Below, one piece after another: positions 1 through 9,364 of a stretch of DNA of 64,000 bases (position 1 is its first letter; each line of letters begins with the position of its first letter). Under the pieces are notes generated by a model that did not search any database, had not been told where the DNA came from, and worked only from the letters and a program-made list of their open reading frames with translations. The DNA comes from Pseudorhodoplanes sinuspersici (lineage in GTDB: Bacteria; Pseudomonadota; Alphaproteobacteria; Rhizobiales; Xanthobacteraceae): positions 1,358,501-1,422,500 of the forward strand of contig NZ_CP021112.1 in NCBI RefSeq assembly GCF_002119765.1, written 5' to 3'. Made by a program: the position numbers and the translations under genes.

Positions 1-374
1 GGCGGCCACAGCATGAAGCCGCCCTTTTCCGCGATCTTCTCCTGCAGATACGGATCGCGATAATCCGCGGCCGTTTCGAACTCGCCGCCGAAGGTCGTCT
101 CGGCATAGGTCACGATGGCGGGAAAATAGAAACGGCCGTCGTAGCGAATGAGGAACGGCTTGTCGTTGGCGATGAATTCGGCAAACAGCGACAGGAGGAA
201 CAGCGTCAGGAAGATCCACAGCGACCAGTAACCTCGCTTGTTCTTTTTGAAGTTTTCCCATCGTCGGCGATTGATCGGCGAGATCGCCAGCGGCCGCCGC
301 TCCGGCAGAACGGCCAGGCCGGTTGCTCCGATGGCGCCGGTCTCCGGCTGGGTGTTCGGCACGCGCGCATCCAT
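1..374 (-). CDS. yejE: YejE-type peptide ABC transporter permease, N-terminal part
   Basis: Partial gene leaving the window at base 1. The 124 readable residues start at ATG 374 and contain SPINRRRWENFKKNKRGYW, then a first membrane segment (WIFLTLFLLSLFAEFIA) and KPFLIRYDGRFYFP. This is the conserved N-terminus of YejE-type inner-membrane permeases of the microcin C/oligopeptide importer. The start lies one base after the stop of the preceding permease gene, so the two are one operon, matching the yejA-yejB-yejE-yejF order. The rest of the permease and the expected ATPase lie outside the window. Confidence 0.9.
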   Translation of the reverse strand, partial: MDARVPNTQPETGAIGATGLAVLPERRPLAISPINRRRWENFKKNKRGYWSLWIFLTLFLLSLFAEFIANDKPFLIRYDGRFYFPAIVTYAETTFGGEFETAADYRDPYLQEKIAEKGGFMLWP

Positions 375-375
375 G

Positions 376-1491
376 TCAGACCTCGCGCGCTTCGAAGTCG
401 ATCCGCGGATCGACCAGCGTGTAGGTGATGTCCGACAAGAGGCCCACGAACAAACCGATCAGCGCGAAGATATAGAGATTGGCGAACACCACCGCATAAT
501 CGCGGTTCATGATGCTCTCGAAACTGAGCAGGCCCAGGCCGTCCAGCGAGAAGATCGTTTCGATCAGGAAGGCATCGGCGAAGAACGCACTGATGAAGGT
601 GCTCGGAAAGCCGGCGATGACGATCAGCATGGCGTTGCGGAACACATGGCCGTAGAGCACCTGACGGCTGGTGCAGCCCTTGGCCTTGGCGGTCAGCACA
701 TATTGCTTACGGATTTCATCGAGGAACGAGTTCTTGGTCAGCAGCGTCATGGTGGTGAACGCGCCGAGCATCATCGCCGTCAGCGGCAGGGTCAGATGCC
801 AGAAATAATCTATGATCTTCGAATACCACGGCAGTTGCGACCAGTTGTCGGATGTCAGGCCGCGCAACGGGAACCAGTCGAGGAACGAGCCGCCGGCAAA
901 CAGGACGATCAACAGGATCGCGAACAGAAATCCCGGGATGGCATAACCGACAATGATAATGCCCGAGGTCCATGTGTCGAAGCGCGAGCCGTCCTGCACC
1001 GCCTTGCGGATGCCGAGCGGGATCGAGATCAGGTAGACGAGCAGCGTCATCCACAGGCCGAGCGAGATCGAGACCGGCAGCTTCTCCTTGATCAGTTGCA
1101 GAATGCTGATGTCGCGGAAATAGCTCTTGCCGAAATCGAAGCGGATATAATTCCACAGCATCAGGAAGAAGCGCTCGTGGGCCGGCTTGTCGAAACCGAA
1201 TTGCTGCTCCAGCTTCTTGATGAATTCCGGATCGAGGCCCTGCGCGCCGCGATAGCGGGACGAGGCGCCATCGATCGATGCCGCGCCTTCCGCTCCCGTC
1301 CGCCCGCCGAAATCGCCGCCCGGCGATCCCGAGACGCGCGACGTGGCGCCGGTATCGGCGCCGGACAATTGCGCGATGATGCGCTCCACCGGGCCGCCGG
1401 GCGCAAGCTGGATCACCACGAACGAAACCAGCATGATGCCGAACAAGGTCGGGATCATCAGCAGCAGACGTCGGATGATATAAGCGCCCAT
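376..1491 (-). CDS. yejB: YejB-type peptide ABC transporter permease
   Basis: Inner-membrane permease of a YejABEF-type ABC importer for peptides. The chosen start, ATG 1491 (371 aa), gives [22 protein letters not shown], the usual N-terminal helix of this family. A longer frame reaching 1599 only translates a palindromic repeat and is not used. Residues about 40-85 form a Gly/Ser/Ala-rich periplasmic segment. The EAA-like ATPase-contact loop ([19 protein letters not shown]) lies near residues 265-283, and the C-terminus ends in [16 protein letters not shown], typical of the family. It lies between the second substrate-binding protein and yejE on the same strand. Confidence 0.93.
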   Translation of the reverse strand: MGAYIIRRLLLMIPTLFGIMLVSFVVIQLAPGGPVERIIAQLSGADTGATSRVSGSPGGDFGGRTGAEGAASIDGASSRYRGAQGLDPEFIKKLEQQFGFDKPAHERFFLMLWNYIRFDFGKSYFRDISILQLIKEKLPVSISLGLWMTLLVYLISIPLGIRKAVQDGSRFDTWTSGIIIVGYAIPGFLFAILLIVLFAGGSFLDWFPLRGLTSDNWSQLPWYSKIIDYFWHLTLPLTAMMLGAFTTMTLLTKNSFLDEIRKQYVLTAKAKGCTSRQVLYGHVFRNAMLIVIAGFPSTFISAFFADAFLIETIFSLDGLGLLSFESIMNRDYAVVFANLYIFALIGLFVGLLSDITYTLVDPRIDFEAREV

Positions 1492-1525
1492 GAGAACTCG
1501 ATTTGCCGTTGCCCTAGATCCATCT

Positions 1526-1596
1526 CCGCTCATTCCCGCGAAAGCGGGAATCCAGAATTGTTCAGTCTGGGCCCCCGCCTTCGCGGGGACGAGCGG
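1526..1596. repeat. Palindromic repeat, family A (cgctcgtcccc...gcgggg type)
   Basis: 71 bp beginning ccgctcattcccgcgaaag and ending tcgcggggacgagcgg. Each half forms its own hairpin and the halves are roughly inverted to each other. Related copies lie at 40482-40552 and 54610-54694, and separated arms flank the GIY-YIG gene at 62559-62914. It sits between yejB and the upstream substrate-binding gene and does not interrupt either. Confidence 0.85.
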
Positions 1597-1682
1597 CAAT
1601 GGAGACTTGGATCAGACTCCAGACCTTAAACCGGCGCATTCACTCGCCGTCCTTCACCTACGGGAGACGTGAAAGAAATTAC

Positions 1683-3575
1683 TTAACCTTTTCGCTCCAA
1701 CTGCGCCGCTTTTTGCGGATCGTACCACCATGTCTCGGGAATGCCGCGGGCATATTTCGGCTTGCCCTGCGCCGGCCGGTCGAACATGTCCCAATAAGCG
1801 AGCCAATGTGAGGCCTTGTACCATTGCGGCACCCAGTAACGGCCGGACCGGATCACGCGATCGAGCGCCTTGCAGGCAGCAACGAGGTCCGGGCGCGTGG
1901 GCGCCGCGACGATCTGCTCGATCAGGGCATCGATCACCGGATCGGAAATGCCGGCGAGATTTTGCGAGCCCCTGGTGGCCGCCGCGCGCGACGAGAAATA
2001 CGACCGCAACGAATCGCCGGGAACGGTCGAGAATCCGAACCGCTGGATCGCGATGTCGAAATCGAAATCAATCATGCGCAACTGCTCTTGCGCCGGATCG
2101 ACCATGCGCACATTCGCCTCGATGCCAAGCACATTGAGATTCTTGATATAGGGCATGTGGTGCGGCTGAAAGCTTGGCTCATCCAGCAGAAACTCGATCG
2201 TCATGCGCTCGCCCTGCGGAGTAAAGCGCTTGCCGTCTTTAACCGGATAGCCGGCCTTGGTGAGAAGCTGCGATGCATGCCGCAACAAGCTGCGATCGTT
2301 GCCGGAGCCATCCGACACCGGCGGCACGAACGGCTCGCCGAACACTTCATCGGGCACCTTGCCGCGGAATGGCTCCAGGATCTTCAGCTCGTCTTCGCCT
2401 GGCTTGCCGACCGCCATCATATCGGAATTCTGGAACACCGAATGGGTCCGGTCATAGGACCCATACATGATGTTGCGATTGGTCCATTCGAAATCGAAGG
2501 CGTAGATCAACGCTTCGCGCAACTGCACGTTCTGGAATTTCGACCGCCGCGTGTTGATGAACCAGCCTTGCGCGCCGGACGGCGTCTCGTCCTTCAACAC
2601 ATCTCGCTTCACCCGCCCATCGCGAACGGCGGGAAAATCATAGCGGGTCGCCCAGATCCGCGAAGTGAATTCCTCGCGGAACGCGTAGCTCTTGCCAGTA
2701 AAACCCTGGAATGCGACATCGCGGTCGCGATAATATTCGTAGCGGATCACATCGAAATTGTTCTGGCCGCGCTCGGCCGGCAGGTTCGCGCCCCACCAGT
2801 CTTTGACGCGTTCGTATTCGATCCAGCGGCCGGTCTCGAATCGTCCGACCTTGTAGGCGCCGCTGCCGAGCGGAACATCCATCGTCGATTCATCGAACGG
2901 CCGCTTGCTGTAATAGGCGCGTGAGAAGATCGGCAAGCCCGCGACAGACAGCGGCACATCGCGCCCGCGCTTCTCCTTGAACCGCGCAATCACAGTCAGA
3001 TCGTCGATCGCTTCCGCGCCTTCGAAATCGCGAAGGATCGATCCGATAATGGGGTGACCCTTCTCTTTCAGGATATTCAGCGAAAATGCGCAGTCATGCG
3101 CGGTCAGCGGTGAGCCATCATGAAAGGCAAGGCCCGGCCGCATCAGGAAGCGATAGGTCAGCCCGTCATCGGAAATCCGCACCGCCCGCGCGGCGAGGCC
3201 GTACATCGAATCGGGTTCGTCGGATGCGCGCGACATCAGGCTGGCAAATGTCCGCTCCATCCCCATCGGGGCGTCGCCCTTCAGGATGTAGCTGTTCATC
3301 GTGTTGAAGGTGAGGAAGTTCTGGTTATACGCCCGGCTGGTTCCAACCAGCGAAAAAGTCCCGCCCTTCGGCGCGTTGGGATTGACGTAATCCAGATGCT
3401 TGAAGTCCGCCGGATATTTGAGATCGCCGAACGCCGACATGCCATGCGCTTCGCGTCCAGGCGTTTCGGTCGCTTGCGCGGCCTGCGCAAAAGCCGGACC
3501 GGAGCGCCCGAGAGAAAGAGCACCGGCGGCGCCGGCAGCGATGGTGAGGACCCTGCGGCGCGTCAATGACGTCAC
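1683..3575 (-). CDS. Extracellular solute-binding protein family 5 (YejA-like), second copy
   Basis: Periplasmic peptide-binding protein of the SBP_bac_5 family, 630 aa from GTG 3575. The N-terminus MTSLTRRRVLTIAAGAAGAL is a Tat-type signal with a twin arginine, cleaved near AFAQA. YejA-family features include FGDLKYPADFKHLDYVNP just after the signal and RFGFSTVPGDSLRSYF near the C-terminus. The start overlaps the stop of the upstream paralogue in the sequence GTGA, indicating translational coupling; a Shine-Dalgarno-like GAAGGTGG lies about 10 bases upstream. It is clearly homologous to its neighbour (FGDLKYPADFKH(L/F)(D/E)YVNP), so this is a tandem duplication feeding one permease pair. Confidence 0.92.
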   Translation of the reverse strand: MTSLTRRRVLTIAAGAAGALSLGRSGPAFAQAAQATETPGREAHGMSAFGDLKYPADFKHLDYVNPNAPKGGTFSLVGTSRAYNQNFLTFNTMNSYILKGDAPMGMERTFASLMSRASDEPDSMYGLAARAVRISDDGLTYRFLMRPGLAFHDGSPLTAHDCAFSLNILKEKGHPIIGSILRDFEGAEAIDDLTVIARFKEKRGRDVPLSVAGLPIFSRAYYSKRPFDESTMDVPLGSGAYKVGRFETGRWIEYERVKDWWGANLPAERGQNNFDVIRYEYYRDRDVAFQGFTGKSYAFREEFTSRIWATRYDFPAVRDGRVKRDVLKDETPSGAQGWFINTRRSKFQNVQLREALIYAFDFEWTNRNIMYGSYDRTHSVFQNSDMMAVGKPGEDELKILEPFRGKVPDEVFGEPFVPPVSDGSGNDRSLLRHASQLLTKAGYPVKDGKRFTPQGERMTIEFLLDEPSFQPHHMPYIKNLNVLGIEANVRMVDPAQEQLRMIDFDFDIAIQRFGFSTVPGDSLRSYFSSRAAATRGSQNLAGISDPVIDALIEQIVAAPTRPDLVAACKALDRVIRSGRYWVPQWYKASHWLAYWDMFDRPAQGKPKYARGIPETWWYDPQKAAQLERKG

Positions 3576-5473
3576 GAGCGCGTTCCCACCTTCGAGGCCC
3601 TGTCCGCATCCCACCACCACACCGTGGGGAAGCCGGACATTCCGTATTTCGGCAGCGGATCGGGTTTGCCGAAACGATCCCAGCGCGCCGTGCGCACTTT
3701 GCCGTAAGTCCATTGCGGCACGACGTAGTGATGCCACAGCAGCACGCGATCCAGCGCTTTGGTCGCCGCCACGAGTTCTTCGCGGCTCTTGGCGAAAATG
3801 ACGCGGTCGATCAGCGTATCGATGGCCGGATCCTTGATGCCGACATAGTTGCGCGACCCCGGCTGATCGGCCGCCTTCGAACCCCAATAAGCCCGCTGCT
3901 CATTGCCCGGCGACAGCGACTGCCCCCAGGACGCGACCACCATGTCGAAATCCCAGTTGCGCAGACGATTTTCGTATTGCGTCGGGTCGACGAGCCGGAT
4001 CGTCATATCGACGCCGACGCGATCCATCAGCGGCTTCCAGAATCCGACAACGCGCTCGAAAGTCGGCGAAGCGATCAGCACCTCGACCGTCATCTTCTCG
4101 CCGGTCTTGACATTGGTCAGCTTGCGGTCGCGTATCTCCCAGCCGGCCTCGCGGAACATCCGCAGCGCCTCGCGCAGGTTGCTGCGCACGGCCTCGTTGT
4201 TGCCGCCAGCGGGGCTCCAATAAGCGGTCGTGAAAACCTCCGCCGGCACCTTGTCCTTCACCGTCTGCAGGATTTCGAGTTCCAGTCCCTCCGGCAATCC
4301 GGACGATGCAAGTTCGGTGCCTTCGAAATAGCTGTTGATGCGCTTGTATTGCCCGAAGAAGATCTGCTTGTTCATCTCCTCGAAATCGAAGGCGAAATTG
4401 AAGGCACGCCGCACGCGCGGATCCTTGAATTTCTCGCGCCGGATATTGAAGGCGAAGGCCTGCATGATGCCTATATTGGTGATCGGGAATTCCTCCAGCA
4501 GCACGCGCTTGTCGCGCACCGCGGGAAAATCGTAAGCCGTCGCCCAGTCCTTGGCGCTGTTCTCGGTGCGCCAGTCGATCTGGTCGGCCTTGAAGGCTTC
4601 CAGCGCCACCGTCGAGTCGCGAAAATACTCGTAACGGATCTCGTCGAAATTGTTGGTGCCGACATTCACATTGATGTCGTTGCCCCAGTAGTCGGGCACG
4701 CGCTCATAGACGATGCTGCGGCCGGCGACGAACGACTTCACGCGATAGGCGCCGCAACCGAGCGGCGGCTCCAGCGTCGTCTGCGACACATCGCGCTGTT
4801 TGCCCTGCGCGTCTTTGCCTTCCCACCAATGCTTCGGGATCACGTTGATCTGACCGACGATCTGCGGCAATTCGCGATTGCCGGCCTGATCGAAAGTGAA
4901 AGTGATGTCGCGCTCACCGGTCTTCTCGGCCTTGATCACATGCCGGTAATAGGCCGAGAGCTGCGGATCGTGCGTCTTGAACGCATTGAACGAGAAGATG
5001 ACGTCTTCGACCGTCACCGGCTTGCCGTCATGCCATTTCGCTTCCGGACGCAGCCGATAGGTGCAGCTCGAGAAGTCGTCCGGATAGCTCACCTTCTCCG
5101 CGAGCAATCCATATTCCGCCGACACTTCGTCGAGCGACGACGTCATCAACGCGTCTGACGTGTAAGTGATGGCGGCCGCAAGCTGCCCTTTCGTGCCGGC
5201 GACGACGAAGTTGAAATTGTCGAAGGTGCCGATCGCGACCTGGCGCACCGCGCCGCCGCGCGGCGCTTTCGGGTTCACATATTCGAAATGCTTGAAGTCG
5301 GCCGGATATTTCAGGTCGCCGAACAGCGACAGCCCGTGCCGCCAGTTGTTGGTGGCAGCGGCTGACCCTTGGGCAGCGGCCTTCAAGGGCGCGAGGACTT
5401 CGAGGGAGGAAAGGGCGGGGGCTGTCAGCGCGAGCGCGCCAGCACGGATCAGAGAACGGCGGGACAGGTTCAA
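3572..5473 (-). CDS. yejA: Extracellular solute-binding protein family 5 (YejA-like), first copy
   Basis: Periplasmic peptide-binding component, 633 aa, first gene of the yej operon in this window. It begins at TTG 5473 with GGAG about 11 bases upstream. The leader MNLSRRSLIRAGALALTAPA is a Tat signal. Family landmarks are FGDLKYPADFKHFEYVNPKA, a DVIFSFNAFK lid region, and WGQSLSPGNEQRAYWGS toward the C-terminus. The stop overlaps the start of the second binding-protein gene by four bases. Substrate is inferred from the family (peptides, possibly microcin C-like or murein-derived) and is not visible in the sequence. Confidence 0.92.
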   Translation of the reverse strand: MNLSRRSLIRAGALALTAPALSSLEVLAPLKAAAQGSAAATNNWRHGLSLFGDLKYPADFKHFEYVNPKAPRGGAVRQVAIGTFDNFNFVVAGTKGQLAAAITYTSDALMTSSLDEVSAEYGLLAEKVSYPDDFSSCTYRLRPEAKWHDGKPVTVEDVIFSFNAFKTHDPQLSAYYRHVIKAEKTGERDITFTFDQAGNRELPQIVGQINVIPKHWWEGKDAQGKQRDVSQTTLEPPLGCGAYRVKSFVAGRSIVYERVPDYWGNDINVNVGTNNFDEIRYEYFRDSTVALEAFKADQIDWRTENSAKDWATAYDFPAVRDKRVLLEEFPITNIGIMQAFAFNIRREKFKDPRVRRAFNFAFDFEEMNKQIFFGQYKRINSYFEGTELASSGLPEGLELEILQTVKDKVPAEVFTTAYWSPAGGNNEAVRSNLREALRMFREAGWEIRDRKLTNVKTGEKMTVEVLIASPTFERVVGFWKPLMDRVGVDMTIRLVDPTQYENRLRNWDFDMVVASWGQSLSPGNEQRAYWGSKAADQPGSRNYVGIKDPAIDTLIDRVIFAKSREELVAATKALDRVLLWHHYVVPQWTYGKVRTARWDRFGKPDPLPKYGMSGFPTVWWWDADRASKVGTRS

Positions 5474-5728
5474 GGTCGGTCTCTCCGGGCGGTATCGGAC
5501 GGCGGTACTAGGCGGTCATCTATGTCGCTTTTACGGATAACCCCACCAGACAAACATTAATTGCTGGCAATTTACCCTGTTTGACCAACAAACCGGCAAC
5601 GCCATCGTTCATAGGGCCTCGTCGCGAATCCTAAGCCATTGAGGTTACACCAAATTCCTGTCCGGATGTCTGCTCTTCCCGGCCCCGGGACAAGCTGCGA
5701 CATCGAGACTCAGCGCCGCTCGCAAGAG

Positions 5729-6748
5729 CTACGACCCAGCCCGCTTGGCTGGTGCAGTCAACCGCGGCGCCACGGGATAGGGCCCCTCAGAGAATATTTC
5801 GGCGTGATACCCCTTCGACCCGATGGCCTGCGCCAGGGGACTCTGGATGGATTCGCCGCGGCTGAGACGATCGACAATGGACGCGAAATCGGTGCGCGGC
5901 TGCCAGCCGAGCTCGCGGCGCGCCTTGTCGCTGACATAGACGCGGTCGATGCGCGGCAGCATGGTCCAGTTCCGGCGCGCATATTCGGCGACGTAGCCGG
6001 GGACGTGCCGCGCGACGGCCTTCGGTGCATCGACGCGGATGGTCTTGAGATCGTCCGGCGTGAATGGCGTCGTGGCGCTGATGATGTATCGCGCAAAGCC
6101 GATCCGCGGCGCATGCTCGGCCGCCAGCAGATGCGCCTGCACACAGTCATCGATCTCGACACGACGATGCAGATATTCGTTCGCCTTCATATTGTCGTCC
6201 GCATAGGCCGCGCGCACGGCCTTGTCGTCGTCTTCTTCCGGAAAGAACCGCGATGTTCGCAGGATGATGCAGGCAAGGCCGCTGTTGCGATGAAACAATT
6301 GACACAGATCTTCGGCCGCAGCCTTGGTCACGCCGTAGATATTCTTCGGGATTGGCCGGACCTCTTCGGTAATCCAGGCCGCCGGTGCACCGGCCGGCGG
6401 AATCAGCGCGTCACCGAAAACGCTGGTGGTGCTGGTGAAGATGAACGAGCGGAGGTTTATCCGCACGGCTTCTTCGAGCAGCGTCAGCGTGCCGCTGACA
6501 TTGGTATCGATGAAAGCCTGCGCGGGATGCGTTGCCACATGCGGCTTGTGCAAGGTCGCGGCGTGAAACACCACCTCCGCACCGGCCATGACACGCGCCA
6601 CGCAGGAGGGATCGGCGATCGAGCCGATATCGGTCGTCATCGCCCCCGGCACGATATCGAGCCCGGTGACGTCATGACCCGCACTTTTCAGGGTCCGCAC
6701 CAGTGCCTCGCCGAGATGGCCGGAGCTGCCTGTTACCAGCGCTTTCAT
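5729..6748 (-). CDS. NAD(P)-dependent epimerase/dehydratase (extended SDR)
   Basis: Cytoplasmic nucleotide-sugar-type oxidoreductase, 339 aa from ATG 6748. The start MKALVTGSSGHLGEALV holds the Rossmann motif GxxGxxG at residues 6-12. The catalytic YxxxK appears as YGVTK, preceded by the Ser/Thr-rich stretch FTSTTSVFG. A C-terminal RELGWQPRTDF segment is typical of UDP-sugar epimerases. It stands alone, with a cycM-type gene upstream on the same strand separated by a terminator. The exact sugar substrate cannot be read from the sequence. Confidence 0.85.
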   Translation of the reverse strand: MKALVTGSSGHLGEALVRTLKSAGHDVTGLDIVPGAMTTDIGSIADPSCVARVMAGAEVVFHAATLHKPHVATHPAQAFIDTNVSGTLTLLEEAVRINLRSFIFTSTTSVFGDALIPPAGAPAAWITEEVRPIPKNIYGVTKAAAEDLCQLFHRNSGLACIILRTSRFFPEEDDDKAVRAAYADDNMKANEYLHRRVEIDDCVQAHLLAAEHAPRIGFARYIISATTPFTPDDLKTIRVDAPKAVARHVPGYVAEYARRNWTMLPRIDRVYVSDKARRELGWQPRTDFASIVDRLSRGESIQSPLAQAIGSKGYHAEIFSEGPYPVAPRLTAPAKRAGS

Positions 6749-6778
6749 CGTCCTTCGATCCGTCGCGTCCCTTAAAAG

Positions 6779-6811
6779 CAAACGGCCAGGCACATGGCCC
6801 GGCCGTTTTCG
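6779..6811 (-). terminator. Rho-independent terminator of the CycM gene
   Basis: Inverted repeat aaacggcc...ggccgttt just downstream of the cytochrome gene stop. Read on the minus strand the stem is followed by TGCTTTT. It separates the cytochrome gene from the epimerase gene. Confidence 0.65.
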
Positions 6812-6832
6812 ACAACCACCCGAAGATGGACC

Positions 6833-7420
6833 TTACTGCTGCTTCTCGGCCGGCGGGGCCGATGGCGCTGCTTCGGCCGCTTTCGGCAGCGGCGCCGGAT
6901 TGTCCGACAGGCTGCGCAGGTAGCTGATCACGTCGGCGCGCTGGCCGGGGCGAGAAAGGCCCGCAAAACCCATACTGGTGCCCTTAATGAAGGCCTTTGG
7001 GTTGGCCAGGAATTGGTCCAGATCCTCATAGGTCCACTTGCCACCCGCCGCCTTCATCGCCGCCGAGAAGTTGAAGCCGTTGCGGCCATGACCCTTCTCG
7101 TCGTTGACGATGTCATAGAGGTTCGGGCCGACCCGGTTCGGACCGCCCTTTTCGAAGGTGTGGCAGGAGGCACACTGCTTGGCGGCCGCTTCGCCCTTTT
7201 TGGGATCAGCACTCGCCAGACGCACCGCGATCGGCTCGGCCGCTTCCGGCTTGGCCACCTCGCCACCGCCCGCTGGTGTTTCCGGCACGGCAATGTCGTA
7301 GCCCGGCTTGGCCAGCTTGCCGGGGGCGAAAATCGCGCCAGCCGCGATATTCAGGGTCAAAACACCCAGGCAGGTCGCCAGAACGGCGCCCATGATCTTG
7401 TTCAGTTCGAAGGAATCCAT
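6833..7420 (-). CDS. cycM: Membrane-anchored cytochrome c (CycM-like)
   Basis: Periplasmic electron carrier tied to the inner membrane, 195 aa. The N-terminus MDSFELNKIMGAVLATCLGVLTLNIAAGAIF is an uncleaved anchor, followed by a Pro/Ala-rich linker. The class I haem site CASCH lies near residue 93 (QCASCHTFEKGGPNRVGPNL). The axial Met is in GTSMGFAGL and the C-terminal helix is DVISYLRSLSD. In rhizobia CycM passes electrons from the bc1 complex to the aa3 oxidase; that role is assumed by homology. A low-complexity Ala/Pro tail ends the protein. Confidence 0.93.
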   Translation of the reverse strand: MDSFELNKIMGAVLATCLGVLTLNIAAGAIFAPGKLAKPGYDIAVPETPAGGGEVAKPEAAEPIAVRLASADPKKGEAAAKQCASCHTFEKGGPNRVGPNLYDIVNDEKGHGRNGFNFSAAMKAAGGKWTYEDLDQFLANPKAFIKGTSMGFAGLSRPGQRADVISYLRSLSDNPAPLPKAAEAAPSAPPAEKQQ

Positions 7421-7583
7421 CTGGGGTCTCGTGCGGAAGCTGGCAGCGCTCGGATTAGAACCGCATGAAGCTGCGGCGGCGCATGATTAGCCGGTTTGCG
7501 CGCGGGGATGCAACCCGTATAAGCGGGCATTCCCTGCGACATTCGCATGCCGGCAAACGCCCTGAAAAACCGCGTCAATTCCC

Positions 7584-8321
7584 ATGACCAAGCGCGACAT
7601 TCTGATCCTCATTCCGGCCCGCATGGCGGCCTCGCGCCTGCCGGGCAAGCCGCTCGCCGACATCGCCGGCAAACCGATGATCGCGCATGTCATTGCGCGG
7701 GCGGAAGCGGCGGGTCTCGGCCATGTGATTGTCGCGACCGATTCCGAACCGATACTCGCGGCGGTTGAGAAAGCCGGCCGCCGGGCGCTGATGACCCGCA
7801 CCGACCACGCCTCCGGCTCGGACCGGATTTTCGAGGCGCTGGACCTCGCCGACCCCGACAAGGCGGTGAAGATCGTGGTCAACGTGCAGGGCGACCTGCC
7901 GACGCTCGAAGCCGATGACCTGCGCGCCGCGGTGAAGCTGCTCGACGACCCCGCGGTCGATATCGGCACGCTCGCGGCCGAGATCACCAACGACGAGGAG
8001 CGGTTCAATCCGAATGTGGTGAAGCTGGTCGGATCGCCCGCAGGGCCCGATCGCCTCCGCGCGCTCTATTTCACGAGAGCCACCGCGCCTTATGGGGAGG
8101 GGCCGCTCTACCATCACATCGGGCTTTACGCCTATCGCCGCGCCGCGCTGGAGCGCTTTGTCTCGCTGCCGCCTTCGACGCTGGAAAAGCGCGAGAAGCT
8201 CGAACAGCTCCGCGCTCTCGAAGCCGGCATGCGGATCGATGCGGCGATCGTGAAATCGGTGCCGCTCGGCGTCGATACGCCGGAAGACCTCGAGACCGCG
8301 CGCAAGCTTCTCAGTCGTTGA
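7584..8321 (+). CDS. kdsB: 3-deoxy-manno-octulosonate cytidylyltransferase
   Basis: Activates Kdo with CTP to CMP-Kdo for lipopolysaccharide inner-core synthesis in the cytoplasm. The protein has 245 aa, the normal length. It starts [24 protein letters not shown], the nucleotide-binding signature, followed by [22 protein letters not shown] and VVNVQGDLP, all family landmarks; the C-terminus has [12 protein letters not shown]. It is divergent from cycM and followed 33 bases later by pheA on the same strand. Confidence 0.96.
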   Translation: MTKRDILILIPARMAASRLPGKPLADIAGKPMIAHVIARAEAAGLGHVIVATDSEPILAAVEKAGRRALMTRTDHASGSDRIFEALDLADPDKAVKIVVNVQGDLPTLEADDLRAAVKLLDDPAVDIGTLAAEITNDEERFNPNVVKLVGSPAGPDRLRALYFTRATAPYGEGPLYHHIGLYAYRRAALERFVSLPPSTLEKREKLEQLRALEAGMRIDAAIVKSVPLGVDTPEDLETARKLLSR

Positions 8322-8354
8322 CTCTCCTCGCGCGCAAGGCGTAACGGAACCCGC

Positions 8355-9212
8355 ATGACCAAGAAGAAGATTTCGTTCCAGGGCGAGCCCGGCGCCAATT
8401 CGCACATTGCCTGCCGCGAAGCCTATCCCGATTTCGAGCCGCTGCCCTGTCCGACCTTCGAGGATGCCTTCGCGGCCGTGGCCAATGGCGACGCCGCGCT
8501 GGCGATGATCCCGATCGAGAATTCGGTCGCCGGTCGAGTCGCCGACATCCATCACCTGATGCCGCGCTCCGGCCTGCACATCGTCGCCGAATGGTTCCTG
8601 CCGGTGCAGCATCAATTGATGGCGCCAAAGGGCGCAACGCTCGACGGCATCAGGACGGTCGAAAGCCATGTGCACGCGCTCGGCCAATGCCGCAACATCA
8701 TCCGCAAGCTGAAGATCAAGGCGCTGGTCGCCGCCGACACCGCCGGTTCCGCGCGCGAAGTATCGGAGCGCGGTGACAAGAGCGCAGCCGCCATCGCCAC
8801 CCGCCTCGCCGCCGAAATCTATGGTCTCGATATTCTCGCCGAAGACATCGAGGATGAAGCGCACAACACCACGCGCTTCATCGTGCTGGCGCGCGAGCCG
8901 CAATGGGCGGAGACCGGCAACGGCCCGGTCGTCACCACATTCATCTTCCAGGTGCGCAACATTCCCGCCGCGCTCTACAAGGCGCTGGGCGGCTTCGCCA
9001 CCAACGGCGTGAACATGACCAAGCTGGAAAGCTACATGGTCGACGGCAATTTCTTCGCCACCATGTTCTATGCCGACATTGAAGGGCACCCGAGCGATCA
9101 CAATGTCGCGCTGGCGCTGAAAGAGCTCGAATATTTCTCCAAGGAAATGCGCGTGCTCGGCGTCTATCCCGGGCACCCGTTCCGCGCGACGTTCAAGGTC
9201 GCAGCGGAATGA
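8355..9212 (+). CDS. pheA: Prephenate dehydratase with ACT domain
   Basis: Converts prephenate to phenylpyruvate in phenylalanine synthesis. It is a monofunctional form of 285 aa without chorismate mutase. The catalytic domain runs from ISFQGEPGANSHIA through IPIENSVAGRV to NTTRFIVLARE near residue 175. The C-terminal ACT domain covers about 195-275 (VTTFIFQVRNIPAALYKALG, NGVNMTKLESYM), the likely Phe-feedback site. It follows kdsB closely and is probably cotranscribed, a pair common in this order. A large inverted repeat lies downstream. Confidence 0.95.
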   Translation: MTKKKISFQGEPGANSHIACREAYPDFEPLPCPTFEDAFAAVANGDAALAMIPIENSVAGRVADIHHLMPRSGLHIVAEWFLPVQHQLMAPKGATLDGIRTVESHVHALGQCRNIIRKLKIKALVAADTAGSAREVSERGDKSAAAIATRLAAEIYGLDILAEDIEDEAHNTTRFIVLAREPQWAETGNGPVVTTFIFQVRNIPAALYKALGGFATNGVNMTKLESYMVDGNFFATMFYADIEGHPSDHNVALALKELEYFSKEMRVLGVYPGHPFRATFKVAAE

Positions 9213-9215
9213 CTT

Positions 9216-9362
9216 CACCCTCCCCTGGAGGGGGAGGGTCGCTTACCGAGCGATAGCGAAGGTAAGCGGGGTGGGGTGGCAGTGTTTGAGATCACCCCAC
9301 CCCGTCTCGTATCTCACATCCGTTCGATACTCGCCGACCCTCCCCCTCCAGGGGAGGGTGAA
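9216..9362. repeat. Palindromic repeat, family C, with perfect 27-bp end repeats
   Basis: The convergent gap between pheA and the hexomutase gene is filled by an element whose ends are exact 27-bp inverted copies (tcaccctcccctggaggg... at 9216 and its complement ending at 9362). Each end is itself a hairpin (ccctcccc/ggggaggg). An inner pair ggtgggg/ccccacc lies between them. It could also act as a two-way terminator. Related C-type hairpins lie at 16366-16478, inside polA near 19050-19135, and at 56609-56652. Confidence 0.85.
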
Positions 9363-9364
9363 CG

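Noticed and set aside
238-1629. 463-codon plus-strand frame over yejB
   Set aside because: Antisense to an unmistakable permease gene, with low-complexity charged composition.
7575-9218. 547-codon open frame on the minus strand across kdsB and pheA
   Set aside because: It is antisense to two clear genes; its composition (many Asp, Arg, His, Gly) is typical of a high-GC shadow frame and it has no recognisable motif.
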